Origin: a virus
DNA: 21,148 nt
Strand: one strand, 5' to 3'
Virus record (IMG/VR): IMGVR_UViG_3300046513_000362
Coordinates: 1 to 21,148 of that record
The notes under the pieces are model-generated. The model worked only from the letters and a program-made list of their open reading frames with translations. It had not been told where the DNA came from and did no database searches. Each line of letters begins with the position of its first letter. The stretch's first letter is position 1. This document shows positions 15,258 to 20,501 of the stretch, in pieces. The translations under genes and the position numbers were made by a program.

Positions 15258-15494
15258 TTGAAGAGCCCATCTTTCGGTACCGCTCTGAATGAGTGGCGGA
15301 TAATGACCAACATCACGTTCAGCCTGAAGCCACGCCCTGGTTTGCTCGATATCGAAGTGATAGTTGTTCACCCGCTTAACCGCCAACACAGTGCCAGTGA
15401 TGTCGTATCGACTGCATTCCACGCAGTCGACTGATCTGCCGCCGTCTGCAAATGGCCACGTCTGGGCTAATGCCCCGCAAATGTAGCACTCCAT
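15246..15494 (-). CDS. Small zinc-ribbon protein, copy A
   Basis: An 82-residue protein with two CxxC knuckles, C3-x2-C6 and C24-x2-C27, followed by YDITGTVLAVKR and NYHFDIEQTRAWLQAER. It is a paralogue of the gene at 17110-17349: cysteine positions and the RxxxITGT and HFD(I/V)E-TR-W motifs coincide. The ATG at 15494 follows GGAGG closely; the GTG two codons earlier lies inside that site. It is antisense to the early operon and overlaps the methyltransferase stop by 12 bp. It probably binds zinc; its function is unknown. Similar small proteins recur in Pseudomonas genomes (from memory). Confidence 0.75.
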   Translation of the reverse strand: MECYICGALAQTWPFADGGRSVDCVECSRYDITGTVLAVKRVNNYHFDIEQTRAWLQAERDVGHYPPLIQSGTERWALQSGR

Positions 15495-15595
15495 ATTCAC
15501 CTCCGTTTTGCTGATCGCTGAACTGTAGCTGATCCCTCACCACCCTCCACCGCCCGGGCATGACCCGGCATAGGACGCCCCATGCCCACAGAAAA
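15494..15595. repeat. Duplicated cassette flank, copy A (offset 1855 from copy B)
   Basis: From the zinc-ribbon start codon through a GCCCGGGC block (15552-15559) to the start of the next plus-strand gene (ATGCCCACAGA at 15582), each landmark has a diverged partner exactly 1855 bp downstream, at 17349, 17407 and 17437. CCGGG-CATGA-CCCGG (15554-15568) can form a hairpin just before the ribosome site. Confidence 0.7.
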
Positions 15596-16052
15596 CAAAA
15601 TTGCTGAGCCGCTTAAGGTCGAGCGCTCGACAGTGACGAAGCTGGTCATCACCGGCGCGCCGCGGCTTGACGCGATCACCGTGTTTCTCGAGGACTTCGG
15701 CCGCCGCGACTGCCCGATCGAATCCAACCCGAACTATCAGACCGCCCAAGGCAAGATCACCATCAACTGCTGGGACAACAGTTGGAACGCCTACTGGGGC
15801 GGCATGGGGCCGCGCACCGTCGCCGAGTTCGTCGCTGACTGCGGCTGGGACTACGTCCTGAATTGCTTGGATCGCGGCATCAGCCCCACCGTCTTCAGCG
15901 GCGACACGCTGAACGCCCTGGCCAAGAAGTGCATCGTCCAGCGCCGGCGCCAACAGACTGGGCGACACGACTGGGAACTAGGCGAGCTAGGCAAAGAGGA
16001 AGCTCGCGAGCTCTGGCAGGACATCGACGCGCTCCGCAGCATCGAGAGCTAA
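15582..16052 (+). CDS. Phage protein of unknown function (156 aa)
   Basis: A 156-residue soluble protein starting MPTENKIAEPLKVERS. A core with LVITGAPRLDAITVFLEDFG, then CWDNSWNAYWGGMGPRTVAE and YVLNCLDRGISPTVFSG suggests a compact alpha/beta domain. The C-terminus is a charged helix (EELGKEEAR-like, ALRSIES). An AGGA site precedes ATG 15582. The first five residues MPTEN recur in the truncated gene at 17073 and, decayed, at 17437. The frame after its stop stays open to 16223, so the original gene may have been longer. No named family recognised. Confidence 0.75.
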   Translation: MPTENKIAEPLKVERSTVTKLVITGAPRLDAITVFLEDFGRRDCPIESNPNYQTAQGKITINCWDNSWNAYWGGMGPRTVAEFVADCGWDYVLNCLDRGISPTVFSGDTLNALAKKCIVQRRRQQTGRHDWELGELGKEEARELWQDIDALRSIES

Positions 16053-16223
16053 AGCGAATGCTGGCATCAAAGCGCGCTGCTGACCGAGTTGTTCGGTGAT
16101 GAATGGCAATACCCGCTCGACGGCAAGGCAGTCGAAGAGAACCACAAATTCACGTACCTGCGCCGCGTTGTCGAAGCGGTCCAGCAGGCGCTGCGTCAGG
16201 AACAGCAGCAGGTGGCAGCATGA
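16053..16223 (+). pseudogene. In-frame continuation or remnant of a small phage gene
   Basis: Directly after the TAA at 16050 the same frame is open for 56 codons, reading CWHQSALLTELFGDEWQYPL and then HKFTYLRRVVEAVQQALRQE. It looks like real protein, ends at a TGA overlapping the next ATG (ATGA at 16220), but has no ATG start. Either it uses a rare start, or a start has been lost, or it is the tail of the preceding gene cut by a stop mutation. Confidence 0.45.
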
Positions 16224-16558
16224 AGCGCATCTACCTCAGCGGGCCGATGTCCGGACTGCCCGAACTCAACTTCCCCGCCTTCGCCGCAATGACCGCCAAC
16301 CTGCGCACCGGCGGCCATGCCGTAACCAATCCAGCCGAGCTGAACCCTGACGGCGGTTTATGGAACGACTGCATGCGCCGCGACATCGCCGCCCTGATGG
16401 ACTGCGACACGGTGGCCACGCTCCCGGGCTGGGAGCATTCAAAGGGCGCCCGCCTCGAAGTGCTGATCGCTGAACGCCTCGGCATGACGGTGGTGAACGC
16501 CCATGATCTGGTATCGATGGAGATTGGAGGAACATCTGAGCAGTGCAAAGGCCATTAA
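16220..16558 (+). CDS. DUF4406-type nucleoside deoxyribosyltransferase-like protein
   Basis: A 112-residue protein of the DUF4406 family, a branch of the nucleoside 2-deoxyribosyltransferase/TIR-like fold. It opens with RIYLSGPMSGLPELNFPAF, the signature of the family, followed by LRTGGHAVTNPAEL and a later MDCDTVATLPGWEHSKGARL, where the WEHSKGA motif carries the usual active-site region. Such proteins are frequent in phages and may alter nucleotide pools or NAD, but activity is unproven. ATG 16220 overlaps the previous TGA. The last residues (SEQCKGH) may be non-native, as the gene abuts a low-GC minus-strand insertion. Confidence 0.85.
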   Translation: MKRIYLSGPMSGLPELNFPAFAAMTANLRTGGHAVTNPAELNPDGGLWNDCMRRDIAALMDCDTVATLPGWEHSKGARLEVLIAERLGMTVVNAHDLVSMEIGGTSEQCKGH

Positions 16559-16567
16559 AACTGGCCG

Positions 16568-16954
16568 TCACTCAGACAAGCGTCGTATTTCCTCACGCGT
16601 GGGCATTGTCCAGTCCGACGCTCTTTTCTCATAGATTGATTGTTCTGGCTTTGTAGGCTCGTAACAAAAGGCTAAAAAATAGATAGCTAGTGACAATGCT
16701 GCAACACCTGCACGCGCGAGAGGATCCGCGTTTTTGGAGAGGCGTCCGCCAGGCGCAACTTGGATCGTTGTACCCCGAATATATGCAAACACTGCCTGAC
16801 CAAAAAACACCTGCAAAAAAAGCACGGTCCAAAAACTCTTCCAGTCACCTACGAATCGAGCAAATACATTCGTAAGCGAAGCGGTCGTCATCACTAGAAA
16901 TAACCAAAGCTTATAGCGCCTCAAAAACTCCATAGCTCTATTTTCCGACTTCAA
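16568..16954 (-). CDS. Low-GC membrane protein, antisense to the early operon
   Basis: A protein of about 129 residues with three likely hydrophobic segments: about 13-32 (WLFLVMTTASLTNVFARFV), 40-58 (TVLFLQVFFGQAVFAYI) and 83-97 (GVAALSLAIYFLAFC). A polar tail ends TREEIRRLSE. The start is uncertain: a TTG at 16954 has GGAGAA 6-7 bases upstream, an ATG at 16933 begins just before the first membrane segment, and a TTG at 17041 would add 29 residues. It is AT-rich, on the minus strand between plus-strand early genes, and its 5' end abuts the palindromic leader at 17036. Unknown function; probably a prophage cargo gene. Confidence 0.6.
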   Translation of the reverse strand: MKSENRAMEFLRRYKLWLFLVMTTASLTNVFARFVGDWKSFWTVLFLQVFFGQAVFAYIRGTTIQVAPGGRLSKNADPLARAGVAALSLAIYFLAFCYEPTKPEQSIYEKRASDWTMPTREEIRRLSE

Positions 16955-17035
16955 ATCGCTTTCTCCAATCAACGAACTCAGCGTATTCAGATATCGGCCA
17001 GAGTAAGCCGATCCTAAATCACGCGATCCCTCCCG

Positions 17036-17072
17036 CTTCAAAGTCAGCCGCTATAGCGGCAAGGAAGAAGAC
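17036..17072 (+). repeat. Palindromic leader, copy 1
   Basis: CTTCAAAGTCA followed by the perfect 14-bp palindrome GCCGCTATAGCGGC (17047-17060), then AAGGAAGAAG and ATG at 17073. Copy 3 at 17885 has the same layout with one palindrome change, offset exactly 849 bp. The hairpin abuts the ribosome binding site and may affect translation. Confidence 0.65.
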
Positions 17073-17150
17073 ATGCCCACAGAAAACCAGTTCCTAGATC
17101 CATTTGACCCTAAACGTCGATCAAACGAGCTGCCTGGTTCGAATCGATGA
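17073..17150 (+). pseudogene. Truncated 5' end of a plus-strand early gene (MPTENQ-)
   Basis: The leader palindrome and AAGGA site lead into ATG and only 25 codons (MPTENQFLDPFDP at the start) before a stop at 17148. Its last 41 bases overlap the 3' end of the minus-strand zinc-ribbon gene. The good ribosome site and the shared MPTEN start with the gene at 15582 suggest that an intact early gene was cut by arrival of the zinc-ribbon cassette. Confidence 0.55.
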
Positions 17151-17349
17151 TTGGAATCGCCCCAGTGCCTTGATGTTCTGAAAACCACTCCCGCGTTAAT
17201 TCCACGTCAAAGTGCCATTTATGGGCTTTCATCAGCACAAGCGCAGTACCAGTGATTCGATAGTACCCGCACTTCGGACAGCCTCTTTGCTGATAATCGA
17301 CACCAGCATCGACGATTGCCGCTGGCCCATAGCAAACCAAACAAGTCAT
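17110..17349 (-). CDS. Small zinc-ribbon protein, copy B
   Basis: A 79-residue paralogue of the gene at 15246-15494. It has C3-x2-C6 and C24-x2-C27 at identical positions, followed by YYRITGTALVLMKAHKWHFD and ELTREWFSEH. The C-terminus (GAIPIIDSNQAARLIDV) differs from copy A. The ATG at 17349 has GGGGGAG upstream. The start codons of the two copies are 1855 bp apart, matching the offset of their flanks, so gene plus flank was duplicated as a unit or arrived twice. Likely zinc binding; role unknown. Confidence 0.75.
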   Translation of the reverse strand: MTCLVCYGPAAIVDAGVDYQQRGCPKCGYYRITGTALVLMKAHKWHFDVELTREWFSEHQGTGAIPIIDSNQAARLIDV

Positions 17350-17450
17350 CGCTCTCCCCCTTTGGGCTAATGGCTCCGCTGTAAGAATTCCTCCCCGCTC
17401 TCACTCGCCCGGGCGAGACCTGGCGAAGTACGCTCTACGCCCACAGACAC
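17349..17450. repeat. Duplicated cassette flank, copy B
   Basis: Partner of 15494-15595. GCCCGGGC is at 17407-17414 and the CCCACAGA that follows the start codon in copy A is at 17440-17447, all with offset 1855. Divergence is substantial, so the duplication is old or the copies came from different phages. Confidence 0.65.
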
Positions 17451-17498
17451 AACACGGCCGAGCCGTTCCAGCGCGAAGACCGCTACGAAACTCCTCTC
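17437..17498 (+). pseudogene. Decayed start of a MPTEN-type gene
   Basis: At the position homologous to the ATG of the 15582 gene this copy has ACG, followed by CCCACAGACAC and then sequence that only loosely follows the paralogue (gccgagccg aligns with gctgagccg). No open frame survives. It is explained only as the dead right end of cassette copy B. Confidence 0.45.
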
Positions 17499-17532
17499 CT
17501 TCAAAGTCAGCCAAACGGCGGCACATCGAATG
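17499..17532 (+). repeat. Decayed palindromic leader, copy 2
   Basis: CTTCAAAGTCAGCC matches copy 1 exactly for 14 bases, but the palindrome is broken (AAACGGCGGC) and the following ATG-AAA-TGA cannot encode a protein. A minus-strand gene ends 11 bases further on. Confidence 0.5.
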
Positions 17533-17543
17533 AAATGAGAAGC

Positions 17544-17762
17544 TCAGATAGCAGGCGGGAGGTTGTTGGTATGAGCAATGATCGGGGCATTCATAAAGGC
17601 GTCCCAGCACTGATAGGCGTCGTGCTGCCTCTTAGTCGCAATTTCCCACTCGGGTCCCGAAACACAGCTGGATGACACAAGCATCATCATTCCCATGGTT
17701 GCGGCGTCCAGCTCTAAAAGGAGCTCGTGTGATTTCAATCTGAAGTCATCGATCGATGCCAT
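17544..17762 (-). CDS. Small protein of unknown function (72 aa)
   Basis: A 72-residue mainly helical protein: MASIDDFRLKSHELLLELDA, then a methionine-rich stretch (TMGMMMLVSSSCVSG), then EIATKRQHDAYQCWDAFMNA. Two cysteines, no clear signal or transmembrane helix. The ATG at 17762 follows a weak AGGG; an in-frame ATG at 17792 would add ten residues. It is one of several minus-strand genes set between decayed plus-strand gene starts. Unrecognised. Confidence 0.55.
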   Translation of the reverse strand: MASIDDFRLKSHELLLELDAATMGMMMLVSSSCVSGPEWEIATKRQHDAYQCWDAFMNAPIIAHTNNLPPAI

Positions 17763-17884
17763 GTCTGTGCCCTGGGCGGAGCACACCGCCATCGAGTAAC
17801 TGTTGTCACTCAGGCGGTTGAGTGCAACGTGAAGAGGTTAGTTCATACCCATTCGACCGTAGTTACGCCGACCCTCACCTCCTC

Positions 17885-17921
17885 CTTCAAAACAAGCCGC
17901 TATGGCGGCAAGGACGAAGTC
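17885..17921 (+). repeat. Palindromic leader, copy 3
   Basis: CTTCAAAACA, then GCCGCTATGGCGGC (17896-17909), AAGGACGAAG and ATG at 17922. The same layout as copy 1 at 17036, at a fixed offset of 849 bp. Here it precedes an intact gene. Confidence 0.65.
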
Positions 17922-18170
17922 ATGCCTGAAGAAAGCGAACAAAACCTACGGAAGCAGATCACCGCCTATATGAGCGGCGCGGGGGGCTCCCGGGACAACT
18001 GGTTCTGCACCTGGTGGTTTCGGTTCCATATCGAGCCGTTCACCACCAAGCAGGTCCGAAGAGAGCTGGAGTGCATGAAACATGACGGGCTCGTTGAGTC
18101 GGATCACAGCCAAAGCAATAACACCAAATGGCGGCTCACCAAATACAAGTCTGAAGGGGTGAAACCATGA
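17922..18170 (+). CDS. Small winged-helix-like DNA-binding protein
   Basis: An 82-residue protein: MPEESEQNLRKQITAYMSGA, a WFCTWWFRFHIEPFTTKQVR segment, and then the helix-turn-wing pattern VRRELECMKHDGLVESDHSQ followed by NNTKWRLTKY. This resembles a compact winged helix, as in small phage regulators. ATG 17922 is preceded by the palindromic leader and AAGGA; upstream in-frame starts would cover that leader. Its stop overlaps the ATG of the next micro-ORF, so it heads a short coupled operon. A regulatory role is inferred. Confidence 0.7.
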   Translation: MPEESEQNLRKQITAYMSGAGGSRDNWFCTWWFRFHIEPFTTKQVRRELECMKHDGLVESDHSQSNNTKWRLTKYKSEGVKP

Positions 18171-18220
18171 TCGCCCTCGCCTGGTTCGCCTACATGTACT
18201 GCTACAAGGGGCCGCGGTGA
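18167..18220 (+). CDS. Membrane microprotein (17 aa)
   Basis: MIALAWFAYMYCYKGPR, coupled by ATGA overlap to the gene before it and by GTGA overlap to the one after. It is hydrophobic with a basic end, so it may sit in the membrane. It is below normal annotation length; coupling on both sides is the main support. Confidence 0.4.
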   Translation: MIALAWFAYMYCYKGPR

Positions 18221-18297
18221 ATAGAAACCGCCTCATCAGCCACCGAATGAACCGGAAAGTAGTTCGACAACTGATGAGGCGCAAGCTCAAACAATAG
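18217..18297 (+). CDS. Very basic microprotein (26 aa)
   Basis: A GTG start with AAGGGG five bases upstream gives MNRNRLISHRMNRKVVRQLM and a basic KLKQ end: about ten R/K residues in 26. It contains an 11-bp perfect inverted repeat in its DNA, so the region may be selected as an RNA hairpin or protein site rather than as protein. Confidence 0.35.
   Translation: MNRNRLISHRMNRKVVRQLMRRKLKQ
18229..18281. repeat. Inverted repeat 1 (CGCCTCATCAG / CTGATGAGGCG)
   Basis: Perfect 11-bp arms at 18229-18239 and 18271-18281 with a 31-base spacer. The same half-site recurs with one base changed in inverted repeat 2. Confidence 0.6.
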
Positions 18298-18364
18298 CTC
18301 ACTTACTCAACTTGTCGTGGACGGAACCATGTCCGGGGCCGCGGCGATAGCCAAGAAGTGTCCC

Positions 18365-18413
18365 CCTCACCAGTCACTTCAGGGACGAGCTGATTGGGCT
18401 GCAACTGGTGAGG
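18365..18413. repeat. Inverted repeat 2 (CCTCACCAGT / ACTGGTGAGG)
   Basis: Perfect 10-bp arms at 18365-18374 and 18404-18413 with a 29-base spacer. It lies in the 225-bp gap 18298-18522, which holds no supported gene. Together with repeat 1 it may bind a regulator or shape mRNA ahead of the Cys-rich, xis and int genes. Confidence 0.6.
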
Positions 18414-18522
18414 TGAACGATTAAACGTTAGCCGACCTTCTCCGCTTTGTATGTTGCCCTTCATCTCATTTTTTCAACACTCATTTATCAGCTGCCGGTA
18501 AACGGCCGGCGAGGAATTCTGC

Positions 18523-18846
18523 ATGCGAAAAGTTATGCGATCGGTCGCAGATCCAGGCGCGGAACACGGCTTCCGAATCGAGCCTGCAACATATGAGCAG
18601 GCCGAAGAGGTTGCTGGGTTCCGGCTTGATCGACGGCGAAAATATTGGATCACCAAGGACGGCGAGGTCGAGGAAGAAGGTGTTGTGACGATGGCGTGTA
18701 GCGGGTGCAGCTGCGGATGTGAGGGTGGCTGCAGTTGCGGCCCGTCGTCCGGATGCAGCGAGTGCGGATACACGGGCAAACGGCGCTTCTACTTCGGTTA
18801 CCCCGCTCAATCCCCCGAGCAGCGAAAAGAACTTCACAGCCTTTAA
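18523..18846 (+). CDS. Cysteine-rich small protein of unknown function
   Basis: A 107-residue protein with a helical N-terminal half (PATYEQAEEVAGFRLDRRRK and WITKDGEVEEEG). A dense cysteine cluster, CSGCSCGCEGGCSCG then CSEC, holds nine cysteines in 24 residues with serine and glycine between them. A short basic/aromatic end (KRRFYFGYPAQSPEQRKEL) follows. The cluster could bind several metal ions or be disulphide-linked. ATG 18523 follows GAGGAATTCTGC. It lies directly before xis and int in the same direction, so it may be co-transcribed. No known family is recognised; the region is not a simple zinc ribbon. Confidence 0.65.
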   Translation: MRKVMRSVADPGAEHGFRIEPATYEQAEEVAGFRLDRRRKYWITKDGEVEEEGVVTMACSGCSCGCEGGCSCGPSSGCSECGYTGKRRFYFGYPAQSPEQRKELHSL

Positions 18847-18882
18847 CCACCTTCTGCCGCCACGCGCGGCATGGAGCACCCA

Positions 18883-19095
18883 ATGAAACGAGAACTGATC
18901 AAGATCAGTGAGTTCCAGCGCCGGCGCTGGGGCGAGAACGGCACCCCGCAATGCCCGCAGGCCATCCGTAACCACATCCGAAACGGCATGGTGCCCGGCG
19001 AGCAGATAGGAAAACTCTGGTACGTTGACTGGACAGCATTCAATCGCTCGGACGGCAACGATCTGGTGGCGATGGTATTGAAAGGAGCTGCATGA
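18883..19095 (+). CDS. xis: Excisionase (Xis)-like recombination directionality factor
   Basis: A 70-residue protein starting MKRELIKISEFQRRRWGENG, followed by QAIRNHIRNGMVPGEQIGKL and WYVDWTAF. This is the winged-helix plan of phage excisionases: a helix-turn-helix start, then a wing with GxxxGKxWYVD. It would bend the attachment-site DNA so the integrase favours excision. ATG 18883 has GGAG 7 bases upstream; an in-frame ATG at 18871 contains that site. The stop overlaps the integrase ATG, giving translational coupling of xis and int. Confidence 0.85.
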   Translation: MKRELIKISEFQRRRWGENGTPQCPQAIRNHIRNGMVPGEQIGKLWYVDWTAFNRSDGNDLVAMVLKGAA

Positions 19096-20207
19096 TGGTC
19101 CCACGGCCGCGCAACAAGGCGAACAAGAGCCTCCCGCAGAACCTTTATTTCGATTCGCGGCGCTCGACTTATCGCTACCGGCGGCCAACCGACGGGAAGT
19201 GGTTTCAGTTCGGAACCGATCGCATCAAAGCAATCGATGCAGCGAAGCAACTGAATCTGGAATTTATGCGCGGCGCTGACCTGATCGGCGCCGTGATGGG
19301 CAGCTCGTCAGAATCATTTGCCGGCTTCCTCAACACCTACGAACGCGACGTTTTGCCACCGCGCGAGCTCGCCAAAGGTACGCTGGGTCTTTACGCGGTG
19401 CACTTCCGGCGTTTCCGCAAGCAGTTCGAGGGCAAGGCCGTCGATCAGATCACCATTCGCATGGTCGCGGAGATGCTCGACGCGCTCACCCCGCGCACCG
19501 CGAACCAGTGCCGGGCGCTACTGATCGACATCTTCAATCACGCAGCGTCCAAAGGACTGTGCCCGGACAACCCGGCGGCCAGCACCATCAACCGGATCGA
19601 GAAGAAGCAGCGCAAACGCCATACGGTTGAAGGACTGAAAGCCATCCGGGAGAAGTCGCCGGCCTGGCTGCAGAACGCAATCGATTTGGCGTTGATCACC
19701 GCCCAGCGCCGGACAGACATCCTTGATATGCGTTTTGATGGCAGTCGGGAGGGTTACCTGTACGTGGTGCAGAAGAAGACGGCCAAGGCCAGTGACGCGG
19801 CATGGATACGATTTCTGATAACGCCGGAGTTACAGGCGGTCATCAGCCGATGCCGCGACGATGTCGTATCGCCCTACTTGGTGCACCGGAAGCCCGAGCG
19901 ACGGAAACAGAAACAGGCGCAGACCAAGGATCACTGGACAAAGGTTGAGGAGAGATATTTGACGCGAGCATTCAAGGAGGCCAGGGAGGCGGCGAACTGC
20001 TACGCGGAATGGAAGGAAGAAGAGATGCCGGGCTTCCACGAAGTGCGAGCGCTGTCGCTGCATCTGTACAAGAAAGCCGGAAAGGACGGTCAGAAAATTG
20101 CTGGCCATGCGAGCGAGGGCATGACCAGAAACTACCAGCGGGACCACGAGGAAATCGTCTGGTCCGAAGCAATTCCGGACCTGAATATCAGCGAAATCAC
20201 CGGGTAG
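19092..20207 (+). CDS. int: Lambda-type tyrosine integrase
   Basis: A 371-residue site-specific recombinase responsible for integrating this prophage at tRNA-Pro. The N-terminal arm-binding domain (PRPRNKANKSLPQNLYFDSR, then YRYRRPTDGKWFQFGTDR) resembles that of lambda Int. A core-binding domain follows at about 75-170. The catalytic set is complete: R206 (TAQRRTDILDMRF), K229, H316-x2-R319 (FHEVRAL), H339 (IAGHAS) and nucleophile Y348 (TRNYQR). It starts inside the xis stop (ATGATG at 19092) and ends one base before the phased TTTTGCGC repeats and 28 bp before the right att repeat. No truncation is seen, so it may be functional. Confidence 0.93.
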   Translation: MMVPRPRNKANKSLPQNLYFDSRRSTYRYRRPTDGKWFQFGTDRIKAIDAAKQLNLEFMRGADLIGAVMGSSSESFAGFLNTYERDVLPPRELAKGTLGLYAVHFRRFRKQFEGKAVDQITIRMVAEMLDALTPRTANQCRALLIDIFNHAASKGLCPDNPAASTINRIEKKQRKRHTVEGLKAIREKSPAWLQNAIDLALITAQRRTDILDMRFDGSREGYLYVVQKKTAKASDAAWIRFLITPELQAVISRCRDDVVSPYLVHRKPERRKQKQAQTKDHWTKVEERYLTRAFKEAREAANCYAEWKEEEMPGFHEVRALSLHLYKKAGKDGQKIAGHASEGMTRNYQRDHEEIVWSEAIPDLNISEITG

Positions 20208-20237
20208 TTTTGCGCCAGTTTTGCGCGGGTTTTGCGC
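20208..20237 (+). promoter_or_regulatory. Three phased TTTTGCGC repeats, candidate integrase arm sites
   Basis: TTTTGCGC occurs at 20208, 20219 and 20230, exactly 11 bp apart, between the integrase stop codon and the right core. The same octamer is in the left arm at 2044. One helical turn spacing is as expected for cooperative binding on one face of DNA. Confidence 0.5.
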
Positions 20238-20242
20238 AGACA

Positions 20243-20269
20243 CAAAAAAGCCGATCTGACTGATCGGCT
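20243..20269 (-). terminator. Rho-independent terminator, right copy
   Basis: The same AGCCGATC/GATCGGCT stem as at 1832-1852, with loop TGACT instead of TATGT, followed on the minus strand by six T. Confidence 0.8.
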
Positions 20270-20296
20270 TAACTGTCTGATTTTACTCAGGAAATA

Positions 20297-20341
20297 TGGT
20301 CGGGACGGAGTGATTCGAACACTCGACCCCTAGCACCCCAT
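20297..20341 (-). pseudogene. 3' fragment of tRNA-Pro(GGG), right att copy
   Basis: Identical to the left fragment from anticodon loop to CCA. The 5' half does not follow to the right; unrelated AT-rich sequence starts at 20342. Because neither copy is complete, the intact gene should lie beyond the second element, right of the window. Confidence 0.8.
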
Positions 20342-20471
20342 CTCCTTTTTCATACTTCTTGAAAGCTTCCAAAATTTTACTCTGGATTTTTCTAAGCTAG
20401 TATTTACTTGAGCTCCAGCGGTGTTCTGTTCTACGAGAGTCCAGTAACGTCCATCAAGAGCCGACGCTTTT

Positions 20472-20492
20472 GTGGGGGTAAAAGTAGGGGAA
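20472..20492 (+). promoter_or_regulatory. G-rich repeats before the P4-type integrase
   Basis: GTGGGGGTA (20472-20480) and GTAGGGGAA (20484-20492) stand 12 bases apart, directly before the integrase start. Similar G-rich repeats commonly precede P4-type integrase genes and are thought to be arm or autoregulation sites. The rest of 20342-20471 holds nothing that can be supported. Confidence 0.4.
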
Positions 20493-20501
20493 GTCCATTT
20501 T

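Larger units (their letters stand above)
1924..20341. mobile_element. Defective lambda-like prophage integrated at tRNA-Pro
   Basis: The element is about 18.4 kb, bounded by the 107-bp att repeats. It carries a lambda-type integrase and excisionase next to the right end. Lysis and tail-tip genes lie on the minus strand at the left, and RecT/exonuclease early genes on the plus strand at the right. No terminase, portal, capsid, tape-measure, replication or CI-type repressor gene is visible. The two arms meet at a deletion junction near 9354 that truncates a gene on each side. It could still be excisable, since int, xis and both att sites look intact, but cannot make particles by itself. Confidence 0.9.
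20235..20341. repeat. Right attachment-site repeat
   Basis: Partner of 1818-1924 at offset 18417, about 96% identical. It is both the right end of the prophage and the left end of the next element, whose P4-type integrase starts 160 bp further on. Divergence begins at 20342. Confidence 0.92.

Noticed and set aside
15246-18420. The repeated leaders and inverted repeats as a CRISPR array.
   Set aside because: Copies are few, irregularly spaced, diverged and linked to gene starts; there is no repeat-spacer periodicity and no cas gene.
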